7,197 bases of DNA, taken from the NCBI GenBank assembly GCA_017560285.1, contig JAFYOG010000112.1, forward strand, positions 1 to 7,197, read 5' to 3'. Within the stretch, counting starts at the first letter, position 1, and every line of letters begins with the position of its first letter. This document shows positions 1-6,988 of this stretch, in pieces. Source of the stretch: Clostridia bacterium (lineage in GTDB: Bacteria; Bacillota; Clostridia; Oscillospirales; CAG-382). A program made the translations under genes and the position numbers. Below the pieces are notes generated by a model. It was not told where the DNA came from. It saw only the letters and a program-made list of their open reading frames with translations, and did not search any database.

Positions 1-980
1 AGCTGAACCTTGCCGTTTTCGTTGGTTATAAGCACGTTTCCGTTTTGGAAGCAAACGCCGTCGCGAATGCTTAACGCATCTGCCTCGGCACGGGTCATAC
101 CCTCGGTAACGATTAATTTGTTATTTTTATCTATACCTATAAAGGTGCGGTGGGTATGGTCGTCCCAAACGCACTTGCCCTGAGAATAGGTAATGCCTAT
201 GGGCATATTTCCGGGGCTGGTGCCCGTATCGGGGAATTCGCCGCCGTTTATAACCGCCAATGCGTTATATTTCTTTGCGATATCAAAAATACGCTGACCG
301 AATGCGGCGGTGCCAAGGTTGTTACATACGCCAACGAACACCCGCGAAGGGTCCTTTACCACGGTAAGGTAAGCGCGGTAGGTAGAGCCTTGGATATATT
401 CCAAGCGCACGCCGTCGGGGTAATCTGCCCATTCGTCGTATTCCTCGGGGTTAACGGGCTTGCCGTTTTCGCCCTGAGGGGGCTTTGGCTTAAAATCCTC
501 GGGGTCTATTTCGGTAACGTTAACCTTTTTGCTGTTATCTAAAATTGCTTGAACGGTATCTTCATCCAAGAAAAGGCTTGGCAACCATTTTGTAGCCGAT
601 GCCTGCTTTGCCGAAAGCACAAGCATATCCCGCACGGTATCGCTGGGGCCGTTGGTTAGGGTATAGCAAAGCGCATAAAGACTGCCCACCAAAAACAGCA
701 CCAACACCAAAAGCACAATAAGAAAACGGCGGAAAATCATCCAGCCTATATACCACCCGCGTGAATGCGCCTTTTTGGGTTTTTTGGATTTCTTCGCTTT
801 TTTGCAATCGGCGGGGGCTTCTTCGTTAGCAAACTGTTCTTCGGTTTGGGGTTCTTGCTCGGGGGTGGCTTCGGGCATAGCTATTTCTTCGGGGTTTTCT
901 GCAAAAACAGTGCCTTCTAAAGCTTCCGTTGCGGGTTCTGCAGGGGAATTTATTTCGTTTTCGTTAATTTCGTTGCTCAT
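1..980 (-). CDS. Membrane-anchored phosphodiester glycosidase-like protein (N-terminal part, cut by window edge)
   Basis: This is a partial gene: 326 complete codons are visible and the frame runs open off the left edge. Residues 1-58 are acidic and low complexity, followed by a lysine cluster (KKAKKSKKPKK, 60-70) and one hydrophobic segment at about 83-108, giving a type II topology with the C-terminal part outside the cell. From about residue 213 the sequence resembles the phosphodiester glycosidase (NAGPA, DUF2233-like) fold: VFVGVCNNLG, then VINGGEFPDTG (243-253), then PIGITYSQGKCVW. The INGG motif followed by a 'permitted/given title' type PxGI strand is typical of that family, whose characterised members hydrolyse a sugar-phosphate diester. 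The substrate is unknown here. The start overlaps the stop of the upstream glycosyltransferase gene (ATGA), so the two are probably translationally coupled. I am fairly sure of the family and unsure of the reaction, because the C-terminal half is not visible. Confidence 0.8.
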   Translation of the reverse strand, partial: MSNEINENEINSPAEPATEALEGTVFAENPEEIAMPEATPEQEPQTEEQFANEEAPADCKKAKKSKKPKKAHSRGWYIGWMIFRRFLIVLLVLVLFLVGSLYALCYTLTNGPSDTVRDMLVLSAKQASATKWLPSLFLDEDTVQAILDNSKKVNVTEIDPEDFKPKPPQGENGKPVNPEEYDEWADYPDGVRLEYIQGSTYRAYLTVVKDPSRVFVGVCNNLGTAAFGQRIFDIAKKYNALAVINGGEFPDTGTSPGNMPIGITYSQGKCVWDDHTHRTFIGIDKNNKLIVTEGMTRAEADALSIRDGVCFQNGNVLITNENGKVQ

Positions 981-2065
981 TTCTTCTTTTTTCCTCCAAA
1001 TACCCATTCGCGCTGTACCGTAAAGGTTACAAAGAACAACAGCGTATCTACAACCGCTTTAATAACGGTAAGGGTGCCTGCGTTCGTATCGCTGGGCAAC
1101 AGCTTTGCTATTAATGCCGTGCCCAAAGCGGAAACAGCCATAATCGCACCGGAAAGGATACAATATTTTACAAGAGTGTTGCCTGCGTTTTTGCGTTTGG
1201 AAAAAACAAAACGATAATTTATTACGTAATTGTATATCGAGGAAAGCACTCTTGCTATAATTGTAGAAACAGCGGTTGCCGTACCCACCGTGCCAATAAC
1301 CGTTGGGAACAGCAGGGCAAAAAACAGTGCAAACAGCCCAAGGTCGATAGCGGTGGCAGAAAGGGACGAAAAAGCGTATTTTAAAATTTGGGCATATATG
1401 CTAAAGGAATCCTTTAGCGGGTTAAAATGGGATGTTTTATTTTCTTCTATATAAACGGTTTCAATAGGCTGTTCGGCGTATTCTATATCCCATTCTTTAA
1501 ATTCCAACAGCATATTGGTTTCGTATTCGAACCGTTCGCCCTTAATTCCCATAAGAAAATCCAAATGCTCTATCGGGAACGCCCGCAAGCCGGTTTGGGT
1601 ATCGGTTATCTTCATACCGCACAAAAACCTAAAAACAAAGCTGGTTGCCTTGTTGCCGAAAACACTGCGGCTTGGGATGTTGGGTAAATCGAAATTTCTT
1701 GCCCCCAAAATCACCTTGTTTTCCTTTAGCATACGCTCTGTGCAGGCAAATATATCTTTAGGGCTGTGCTGACCGTCCCCATCGGCGGTTACCACGCCAA
1801 CGCAATTAGGACGGGTCTTTTTTATATAAGCAAAGGCGGTTTTAAGCCCTGCGCCCTTGCCGCGGTTTATCCAATGGTTAATAACCGTGCATTGAGGATA
1901 TTCGTCGGTATTGGGGAAATATTCGGTATTTTCGTCTTCGCTGCCGTCGTTAATTATAACGATATCTTTAAAGCCGACCTCTATTAAGCCCTTAACCGTG
2001 TTAAGCAGCTTTTCGTCGGGATTTAAAGACGGCAAAATAACCGTTACGTTAGAAATATCCGACAC
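977..2065 (-). CDS. Bifunctional GT2 glycosyltransferase / GtrA-like membrane protein
   Basis: The protein has 362 residues. Residues 6-215 are a GT-A fold family 2 glycosyltransferase of the polyprenyl-phosphate sugar synthase type: VILPSLN (9-15), IINDGS (37-42), the metal and nucleotide-sugar DXD region ADGDGQH (94-100), DTQTGLRAF (155-163) and ERFEYETNML (177-186). Residues 231-356 form a GtrA-like domain with four hydrophobic segments (about 231-253, 261-288, 299-323, 331-356), the SSIYNYVINYRFVF signature (275-288) and a closing REWVF (352-356). In this known fusion class, the GT2 part is expected to load a sugar onto a lipid phosphate and the GtrA part to help move the lipid-linked sugar across the membrane for glycosylation of a surface polymer. 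The start is GTG: an in-frame TAG directly precedes it and AAAGGGGG lies 7 bases upstream. It has its own promoter and is cotranscribed with the phosphodiester glycosidase. The sugar and acceptor cannot be read from sequence. Confidence 0.9.
   Translation of the reverse strand: MSDISNVTVILPSLNPDEKLLNTVKGLIEVGFKDIVIINDGSEDENTEYFPNTDEYPQCTVINHWINRGKGAGLKTAFAYIKKTRPNCVGVVTADGDGQHSPKDIFACTERMLKENKVILGARNFDLPNIPSRSVFGNKATSFVFRFLCGMKITDTQTGLRAFPIEHLDFLMGIKGERFEYETNMLLEFKEWDIEYAEQPIETVYIEENKTSHFNPLKDSFSIYAQILKYAFSSLSATAIDLGLFALFFALLFPTVIGTVGTATAVSTIIARVLSSIYNYVINYRFVFSKRKNAGNTLVKYCILSGAIMAVSALGTALIAKLLPSDTNAGTLTVIKAVVDTLLFFVTFTVQREWVFGGKKKK
993..997 (-). promoter_or_regulatory. Ribosome binding site (GGAGG) inside the upstream gene's last codons
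   Basis: Read on the minus strand, GGAGG lies 12 bases before the ATG at 980. It is formed by the two glycine codons of the C-terminal GGKKKK of the upstream glycosyltransferase. The spacing is longer than ideal, so the GAAGAA run nearer the start, or coupled re-initiation at ATGA, may contribute. Confidence 0.55.
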
Positions 2066-2106
2066 CTATATACCCCCTTTTGTTGCAAAATATAATTTAA
2101 CGATAC

Positions 2107-2135
2107 ATTATACCACAAAAAATCACAACCGTCAA
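2107..2135 (-). promoter_or_regulatory. Sigma-A type promoter of the glycosyltransferase operon
   Basis: On the minus strand, TTGACG (2135-2130), a spacer of exactly 17 bases and TATAAT (2112-2107). TGG before TATAAT also makes an extended -10. Transcription should start near 2100, giving a short leader of about 35 bases before the GTG at 2065. Confidence 0.88.
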
Positions 2136-2143
2136 CGGTATAG

Positions 2144-2172
2144 AAAAAAACACCGCATAAAGCGGTGTTTTT
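2144..2172 (-). terminator. Intrinsic terminator of pfp
   Basis: The stem CACCGC/GCGGTG (2151-2156 with 2162-2167) has a 5-base loop and is extended by A:T pairs; seven T follow on the minus strand. It begins 13 bases after the pfp stop codon. The flanking A and T runs make it possibly bidirectional. It separates pfp from the downstream operon promoter. Confidence 0.88.
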
Positions 2173-2185
2173 AAGGTTTTTAAAA

Positions 2186-3850
2186 TTAATATTCGCCCTT
2201 TTCCAAAGCCAAGGTAACGGTGGTAGCATCGCAAACTTCGCTGGGACCAAAGTACTGAATAGCACCGGGGTAAACGAAGCAGGTGTTTTCCGCCCATTCT
2301 GCGCGGTTTGCGGCAAAGAACTTAAAGGGTGCGCCGTCGAGCTCTACAAGTGCCTTGCGGATAACGGGCTTATCCTTACCGTGTCTTCTTTCGATGTTCA
2401 TCATCTTGGTCATAGGCATACCGCCTGCAACCCATTCTTCTGCGGGCTTGCTAAGGTTAGAAACCTTGGAAAGGTAGCCGGTATAACCGTATTGGATAAG
2501 CATAAATGCGTTGTAGCCAAGAGAGTAGCAGTAGTCTGCATCGAAGTTAGAGGGGAATGCGCAACGGCCTTCGTAGCCCAAGAAGTGGTGAAGTGCAGAG
2601 AACTTACCGTTGAACTTGCCTGCTGCCTTGCGAGCCTTAAGGTTTTCTGCAACCAAAGCAGAGAACAATTTTTCGGATTCGATAAGAGAAACCTGAACGT
2701 TACCGTGGGGGTCGCGCTCTAAGAACAACTGCTGTTGGATAGACTGAGGAAGAATAGCAAATACAGCCATAGATTCCTTGGTCAAGCCGTTTTCGATAAA
2801 TGCGTATTTATCTGCCCAAGTGGGAAGTGCGTTGAACACTTCGGTCTTTTCGCCGGCAAGAAGTTCGTTAATTTCTGCGATAAGCACAGAGAATTCGGGA
2901 ACGAATTCAACGATACCTTCGGGAATGATAGCTACGCCGAAGTTCCAGCCCTTTGCAGCGCGGGTAGCAACGGAATCTGCAATGTAATCTGCGATTTCTG
3001 CCATAGACATCTTCTTTGCGGCAACTTCTTCGCCAACAAGACAGATGTTAGGACGGGTCTGCAATGCGCATTCCAAAGCAACGTGGGATGCGGAACGGCC
3101 CATAACCTTAACGAAGTGCCAGTATTTCTTTGCAGAGTTAGCATCGCGTTCGATGTTACCGATAATTTCGCTGTAGGTCTTGGTTGCGGTATCGAAGCCG
3201 AAGGAGCATTCGATATCTTCGTTCTTAAGGTCGCCGTCGATAGTCTTGGGACAGCCGATAACCTGAACGCCTGCGTTGTTAGCGGCAAAGTATTCTGCCA
3301 AAACAGCCGCGTTGGTGTTAGAATCGTCGCCGCCGATAATAACGATAGCGTTAATGCCGTGCTTCTTGCAAACCTCTGCAACAACAGCAAACTGTTCTTC
3401 GGTTTCGAGCTTGGTTCTGCCGGAACCGATAATATCAAAACCGCCGGTGTTGCGGAATGCGTTAATATATTCGTCGTCGAAAATAATGTAATCGTCTTCC
3501 AAAAGGCCGGAAGGACCGCCCTTAAAGCCGTAAAGAACGTTGTCTTTATCGGTAGCCTTTAATGCATCGTACAAGCCGCAAATAACGTTGTGTCCGCCGG
3601 GAGCCTGACCGCCGGAAAGGATAACGCCAACAACCTGCTTTTTAGCTTCTGCGGTGTTGGTACCCTTCTGGAAGGTGATTTCGTTCTTGCCGTAGGTGTT
3701 GGGGAACAAAGCCTGAATCTTTTCCTGATCTGCAACGCTTTCGGTGGGAGCACCGTTTTTAACGCAGATTTCGGAAATGCCGTTTCTTAGCATACCGGGC
3801 AATTTGGGGTTGTACTGGTATCTTGCTGTTTGAAGAGGTGAAAGTTTCAT
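2186..3850 (-). CDS. pfp: Pyrophosphate--fructose 6-phosphate 1-phosphotransferase (PPi-PFK)
   Basis: This 554-residue protein matches the long, plant-beta-subunit/Borrelia-like class of PPi-dependent phosphofructokinase. The enzyme reversibly phosphorylates fructose 6-phosphate with pyrophosphate in the cytosol, saving ATP in glycolysis and also working in gluconeogenesis. Visible motifs: SGGQAPGGHN (79-88), phosphoryl-donor loop IGGDDSNTN (172-180), catalytic PKTIDGDLKN (201-210), substrate-binding MGRSASH (250-256), IIPEGI (308-313) and YEGRCAFPSNFD (426-437). GGDDS instead of the GGDGS of ATP enzymes is the known mark of PPi use; TIDGD carries the catalytic aspartate. I chose ATG at 3850: AAGGAG sits 11 bases upstream, whereas the possible GTG at 3862 overlaps that site. 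Codon choice leans to AAC, TTC, TAC, AAG and CAG more than in its neighbours, suggesting high expression. It is a single-gene unit with its own promoter and terminator. Confidence 0.97.
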   Translation of the reverse strand: MKLSPLQTARYQYNPKLPGMLRNGISEICVKNGAPTESVADQEKIQALFPNTYGKNEITFQKGTNTAEAKKQVVGVILSGGQAPGGHNVICGLYDALKATDKDNVLYGFKGGPSGLLEDDYIIFDDEYINAFRNTGGFDIIGSGRTKLETEEQFAVVAEVCKKHGINAIVIIGGDDSNTNAAVLAEYFAANNAGVQVIGCPKTIDGDLKNEDIECSFGFDTATKTYSEIIGNIERDANSAKKYWHFVKVMGRSASHVALECALQTRPNICLVGEEVAAKKMSMAEIADYIADSVATRAAKGWNFGVAIIPEGIVEFVPEFSVLIAEINELLAGEKTEVFNALPTWADKYAFIENGLTKESMAVFAILPQSIQQQLFLERDPHGNVQVSLIESEKLFSALVAENLKARKAAGKFNGKFSALHHFLGYEGRCAFPSNFDADYCYSLGYNAFMLIQYGYTGYLSKVSNLSKPAEEWVAGGMPMTKMMNIERRHGKDKPVIRKALVELDGAPFKFFAANRAEWAENTCFVYPGAIQYFGPSEVCDATTVTLALEKGEY

Positions 3851-3861
3851 TAGAATTAACA

Positions 3862-3867
3862 CTCCTT
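3862..3867 (-). promoter_or_regulatory. Ribosome binding site of pfp (decides the start)
   Basis: AAGGAG on the minus strand lies 11 bases before ATG 3850. A GTG codon at 3862-3860 is in frame but shares the last base of this site, so it cannot be served by it. The protein beginning MKLSPLQ is therefore preferred. Confidence 0.75.
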
Positions 3868-3895
3868 AAATTACTTTTATATTCATAATCGTCTT

Positions 3896-3924
3896 ATTAT
3901 ACCCCATTTTATGACAAATGTAAA
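3896..3924 (-). promoter_or_regulatory. Sigma-A type promoter of pfp
   Basis: On the minus strand, TTTACA (3924-3919), a 17-base spacer and TATAAT (3901-3896). The predicted start near 3889 leaves a leader of about 40 bases. No riboswitch-like fold is evident in that leader. Confidence 0.85.
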
Positions 3925-3953
3925 TAGGGATTTTTTATTTTTTAATAATCAAT

Positions 3954-3989
3954 AAAAAACACCGCCAAGGGTTAATTCTCGGCGGTGTT
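3954..3989 (-). terminator. Intrinsic terminator of the metallophosphoesterase gene
   Basis: The arms AACACCGCC (3958-3966) and GGCGGTGTT (3981-3989) form a perfect 9-bp stem with a 14-base loop; a T run follows on the minus strand at 3959-3954. It starts 14 bases after the stop codon at 4004. Confidence 0.9.
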
Positions 3990-4003
3990 GGTTTTATTCG
4001 GGT

Positions 4004-5728
4004 TTATGCTTTCTTTTTCTTTTTTATAACTATTACGGCAACCGCAGCCGCAACAAGTACTGCGCCTGCAATGCAGATTACCCATATGTAAGCGGGAATG
4101 CCTTCGCTTTCAGACCCGCCGATAACGGTTAGGGTATAGCCCTCGAATATTTTGGTTTCGCCTTGGTATATATCCAAATCGGTATAAGTACCGTCTGTCA
4201 ATTTAACCTCGTTACCATCCTTGTCCTTTAGCATTGCGGGGGTTATATTAACCGCTTCTGCCACGCTGTTGGAAACAACGTAAATTGTACCTATAACCTG
4301 TTCCTTTGCCGATTTACCGCCCGCTACCTCACCCACGGGGTCGGGGCAAAACGCACTTCTGCCTTTGTTAATGGAATAACCCTTAATTTGGAACAGCTTA
4401 AACGAACTGAAGCTGTCGGTTTCTACGGTTACGCGGCTTTCGGTGGGCATAACCATTATCGAATCCCTTGCGTTATCGAACTTTACAAACACAGGGGCGT
4501 TGGTTTTGTAGCCGGTGGGAAGGTTAGCCTTTACAACCGCCTTTTCACCAAGGGTATAACCGTTGCTTTCTGCCGAATAGGTAACGTAGGTGGTGTATTT
4601 TTCGGCATCGGGGTTGGTTTCGTCCTTGGTAACCTTAAGGTCCTTTATATTGCCGTTAATAACGGTAACACCGTTATCGTATTGGCTCTTGCCGATATAC
4701 TCGGTTCCCATATAGGCAAACTTTAAATAATCGTCGGTGGTGCCGAAGAAATCGGCGGTTTCGTTAAGCTTATAAGCCCAGGCACCCTTGGTTTTTAGGG
4801 GTATCTGCTGGGTTGCGCTAAAGCGCTTAACAGTTACCTCGTTGCCCAAAATTTCAAAAACAGTCATGGTTTTCTTTTCGTTAAGGCAATAGGTGGCGCC
4901 CACGTAGCCCGCGTTCATATAGGTAAATTTAAGGGTGTATTTATCGGGTGTTTCCTTTTGCTTGCCGAGCTTGCTTATAAAAATATCGTCGCCCTTTGTA
5001 AGATAAACCGTACTGCCGCCGATATAGTTGTCGTATTGGTTGTTGTGGTTATGACCGTAAAGGAAAATAATGTTTAAATCGTCGCCGTATTTGTTAAGCA
5101 CGTCGAAGATATATTTTGCATATTTGCCGTCGCCGTCGTTATAGGTGCGCTTGTTATATGCCAAGGCAAGGTGGGAAGCGACGAAAACAGGCTTATCGTA
5201 CCCCTGCTGCTTCTTTTCCTTAAGATACTTTTCCAAATTAAGGGAGGTTTTCTTTACAAGCCCCTCGGATTTGTTGTACCACATATAATCGTTTTCGTTA
5301 ATAACAAAAACGCCGTAATGCTCGGTATCGTTGGCGCCACTCTTGCTTAAGCCTTTGGTGTTTGGTTCGTCGTGGTTGCCCTTTAAAAACACCATATTCC
5401 CTTCGTCGATATTTGGGAACTGAGCCTTAACCTCGTTCTTCAATGCGTTAAGCTCGGCATCCATGGCGGTGTGGGCTTTGCTGTAATCGCCACAGAACAA
5501 AAAGCCGTAAAGGCTTTCATAGCCGTTGCTTTTAATATTTTTCAAAATAGAGTTTACGTTAAAAATGCCGTCTTCAAGAGTCGCTTCCTGAATATCGCTG
5601 CCCGCGATAACCACAATAGGTTCTGCCGCCGGCTCGGCTTCGGCAACCGCGCCAAAAGCAAAGGGCTGCACGCAAAACAGAACCGCCAAGGCGATAACAA
5701 GCAATTTGCAAATAAAATTATGCTTCAT
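4004..5728 (-). CDS. Secreted, membrane-anchored calcineurin-like metallophosphoesterase
   Basis: The protein has 574 residues. An N-terminal signal peptide (MKHNF, hydrophobic 8-25, likely cleavage near AFGAVAEA, 24-31) is followed by a metallophosphoesterase domain at about 37-300. Its motifs are SDIQ (44-47), CGDYS (79-83), KGNHD (116-120), ASH (184-186) and YGHNHN (224-229). The first motif has D-x-Q where the classical family has D-x-H. Residues 300-535 are a beta-rich extension that I do not recognise. The C-terminus has a GGSESEG linker, a membrane segment at about 545-568 and KKKKKA, with no LPXTG sorting signal, so it should stay attached to the outer face of the membrane. It probably hydrolyses an extracellular phosphoester such as a nucleotide or wall-polymer phosphate; the substrate is not predictable. 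The start is supported by GGAGG 5 bases upstream of ATG 5728. It is monocistronic. Confidence 0.9.
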   Translation of the reverse strand: MKHNFICKLLVIALAVLFCVQPFAFGAVAEAEPAAEPIVVIAGSDIQEATLEDGIFNVNSILKNIKSNGYESLYGFLFCGDYSKAHTAMDAELNALKNEVKAQFPNIDEGNMVFLKGNHDEPNTKGLSKSGANDTEHYGVFVINENDYMWYNKSEGLVKKTSLNLEKYLKEKKQQGYDKPVFVASHLALAYNKRTYNDGDGKYAKYIFDVLNKYGDDLNIIFLYGHNHNNQYDNYIGGSTVYLTKGDDIFISKLGKQKETPDKYTLKFTYMNAGYVGATYCLNEKKTMTVFEILGNEVTVKRFSATQQIPLKTKGAWAYKLNETADFFGTTDDYLKFAYMGTEYIGKSQYDNGVTVINGNIKDLKVTKDETNPDAEKYTTYVTYSAESNGYTLGEKAVVKANLPTGYKTNAPVFVKFDNARDSIMVMPTESRVTVETDSFSSFKLFQIKGYSINKGRSAFCPDPVGEVAGGKSAKEQVIGTIYVVSNSVAEAVNITPAMLKDKDGNEVKLTDGTYTDLDIYQGETKIFEGYTLTVIGGSESEGIPAYIWVICIAGAVLVAAAVAVIVIKKKKKA

Positions 5729-5744
5729 AAATACCTCCGTCTTG

Positions 5745-5759
5745 GTGATTTTTTATCAC
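5745..5759. promoter_or_regulatory. Perfect inverted repeat in the metallophosphoesterase leader
   Basis: GTGAT and ATCAC flank five T/A bases (minus strand GTGATAAAAAATCAC). It lies between the predicted transcription start (near 5762) and the GGAGG ribosome site at 5738-5734. It could be an operator or a short leader hairpin. No binding protein can be named. Confidence 0.4.
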
Positions 5760-5768
5760 TCATATCTA

Positions 5769-5797
5769 ATTATACCACAATTCCCCCGTTACCGCAA
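5769..5797 (-). promoter_or_regulatory. Promoter of the metallophosphoesterase gene
   Basis: On the minus strand, TTGCGG (5797-5792), a 17-base spacer and TATAAT (5774-5769) preceded by TGG as an extended -10. The 12 bases TTGTGGTATAAT are identical to those in the promoter at 2107-2135. Confidence 0.8.
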
Positions 5798-5800
5798 TAG

Positions 5801-5837
5801 AAAAAACCACCGCCGAGGAATCCTCGGCGGTGGTTTT
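5801..5837 (-). terminator. Intrinsic terminator of the HTH regulator gene
   Basis: A near-perfect palindrome: AAAACCACCGCCGAGGA (5803-5819) pairs with its complement at 5821-5837 around one central base, giving about 15 usable base pairs. A T run follows on the minus strand. It starts 2 bases after the stop codon at 5840 and could work in both directions. Confidence 0.9.
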
Positions 5838-5839
5838 GT

Positions 5840-6676
5840 TTATAAACCAAATGCATAATCGTTTATCATCGAGGTATCTCGTATCAGTACCCAAACGGGA
5901 TCATCCTCGGATAGCATACCTGCTAATTTGTAAATAGCGATAGCATATATTGCATTTGCCATTTTGAAAACATATCGTTCCGTTTTCGTCTGTTGATCTA
6001 TATAAATTTCATTAATGTTAATCTCCTTTAAATTTCGCAAAGCCAAGTTTGCTTCGCTTTCGTTAAGATTACAACCATTCATTATTTCTTCAATAGAAAA
6101 CTCAGTATTCTCAGCCTTTGATCTTTCAAATGCAGTCTTATATTGAAAAAATAAAACTTTACGAAGATTAATATCGGTTAAATACATCAATGTATATTCG
6201 TTATCTCGGTTCTTAATAACTTTTTCGCTACCACTAGCTTTATAATCACTATCAATAAACGAAAATGTATCAGTCATAATTACTGCACCTTGTTCATTAG
6301 AAAAACAACCTATTCTGCATCCATTCTTGATTTTTTCGGTTTGGAAATCAAACTGTGAAGCATCATCGCTGTCAATATGCGTGAACTTAATTCCTGCATT
6401 ATGATAGAACAATTCGTGAAGTTTTCTTTGGCAGAATACGGGAAATTCATCAGCAGAAATCGACACTTTATCAATTTTACTCTTAATTCCGTATATGTTT
6501 TCTAACGAAATGCAGAGAACTTTTGCAATTTCAGGCAACAACATTACATCAGGCATCGAAACTTCCGATTCCCACTTGGAAACCGATTGATTGGTAACGC
6601 CGAGTTTTGCGCCTAACTCCTCCTGTGTGTAACCTAATAATTTTCTGTATTTTGCAATATTCTTACCTATGCTCAT
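5840..6676 (-). CDS. Xre/Cro-type helix-turn-helix transcriptional regulator
   Basis: This 278-residue protein begins MSIGKNIAKYRKLLGYTQEELG. The HTH_3 domain covers residues 4-60, with the turn and recognition helices in TQEELGAKLGVTNQSVSKWE (17-36) and the usual MPD...LPEIAKVL follow-on. Residues 65-278 match no domain I recognise; 192-226 (EFSIEEIMNG...LRNLKEININEIYI) could be a second winged helix, and the alanine/isoleucine-rich stretch near 239-255 is hydrophobic but too mixed to call a membrane segment. The frame stays open upstream to 6874, but AAGGAGG lies 7 bases before ATG 6676 and the promoter lies just beyond, so the shorter start is preferred. The gene is clearly AT-richer than its neighbours (14 G+C in 6121-6180 against 29 in 3001-3060), which suggests a different origin. 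Targets are unknown; autoregulation is a reasonable guess only. Confidence 0.88.
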   Translation of the reverse strand: MSIGKNIAKYRKLLGYTQEELGAKLGVTNQSVSKWESEVSMPDVMLLPEIAKVLCISLENIYGIKSKIDKVSISADEFPVFCQRKLHELFYHNAGIKFTHIDSDDASQFDFQTEKIKNGCRIGCFSNEQGAVIMTDTFSFIDSDYKASGSEKVIKNRDNEYTLMYLTDINLRKVLFFQYKTAFERSKAENTEFSIEEIMNGCNLNESEANLALRNLKEININEIYIDQQTKTERYVFKMANAIYAIAIYKLAGMLSEDDPVWVLIRDTSMINDYAFGL

Positions 6677-6683
6677 AACAAAA

Positions 6684-6690
6684 CCTCCTT
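6684..6690 (-). promoter_or_regulatory. Ribosome binding site of the HTH gene (decides the start)
   Basis: AAGGAGG on the minus strand is 7 bases from ATG 6676. None of the in-frame upstream starts, including the one at 6874, was chosen, because this site and the promoter at 6705-6733 both favour 6676. Confidence 0.88.
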
Positions 6691-6704
6691 TTCCTTTCAA
6701 ATAT

Positions 6705-6733
6705 ATTATAACAAATACCAAACAGAAAATAAA
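6705..6733 (-). promoter_or_regulatory. Probable promoter of the HTH gene, with a flanking direct repeat
   Basis: On the minus strand, TATAAT (6710-6705) with TGT before it as an extended -10. The -35 is weak (TTTATT, 6733-6728, 17-base spacer). Two copies of CAAATA (plus strand, 6698-6703 and 6712-6717) flank the -10, 14 bases apart, a possible operator, but in such AT-rich DNA this may be chance. Confidence 0.65.
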
Positions 6734-6911
6734 CATATCATTTTGCGAATATAATATTTCTAACATGCAACAATTCGCCATTTGGTTGGAACGCAAAATA
6801 TCTTTGATGCTCGATTGATGATGTAACGGACGGAACGGTGCGAACAGAAGGTCACAGATGGGGAAATGATGCACGATTTGAGCATCACTGCGTGTATTGA
6901 AAGAAATTTTT
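6734..6911. other. Intergenic stretch without a convincing gene
   Basis: The minus strand stays open here in frame with the HTH gene, but there is no ribosome site, and the translation (MHHFPICDLLFAPFRPLHH...) does not look like a conserved N-terminus. A short inverted repeat GATGCTC/GAGCATC (6806-6812, 6880-6886) brackets 67 bases. The 13 bases at 6745-6757 recur inverted at 6984-6996 inside the hairpin array. Its composition is more GC-rich than the HTH gene. It may be part of the element that carries the array. Confidence 0.4.
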
Positions 6912-6988
6912 AGTGATATTCCGACTATGTCGGAGTGATATTATGCCTGACGGCATAGTGATATTTTTGCTAACGCAAAAGTGATATT
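6912..6988 (-). repeat. Left hairpin array: four AGTGATATT linkers alternating with three hairpins
   Basis: AGTGATATT or its core recurs at 6912-6920, 6934-6942, 6957-6965 and 6980-6988 (steps of 22, 23 and 23). Between copies sit perfect 6-bp hairpins: TCCGAC/GTCGGA (6920-6934, loop TAT), TATGCC/GGCATA (6942-6957, loop TGAC) and TTTTGC/GCAAAA (6965-6980, loop TAAC). The stem sequences differ completely but each is self-complementary, which points to selection for structure. The 22-23 base steps rule out a simple coding repeat. On the minus strand the unit reads AATATCACT, stem, GTCA or GTTA loop, stem. Confidence 0.92.

Noticed and set aside
150..542. Plus-strand reading frame of 130 codons
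   Set aside because: It is antisense to the phosphodiester glycosidase coding region, and its translation shows no family motif.
2066..2106. Riboswitch in the glycosyltransferase leader
   Set aside because: The leader is only about 35 bases with no stem beyond chance.
2735..3562. Long plus-strand reading frame of 275 codons
   Set aside because: It lies entirely antisense to the well-supported pfp gene, has no ribosome site or recognisable domain, and is a by-product of codon bias in pfp.
3851..3862. GTG start four codons upstream for pfp
   Set aside because: It shares the final base of the AAGGAG ribosome site, leaving no spacing. ATG 3850 gives the expected family N-terminus.
6677..6874. 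66-codon N-terminal extension of the HTH protein
   Set aside because: The frame is open, but AAGGAGG at 6684-6690 and the promoter at 6705-6733 lie inside it and favour ATG 6676, where a typical Xre N-terminus begins.
6814..6891. Short plus-strand frame ending in TGA (DVTDGTVRTEGHRWGN...)
   Set aside because: It is about 25 codons with no start codon or ribosome site. I considered it as a decayed gene end but have no support.
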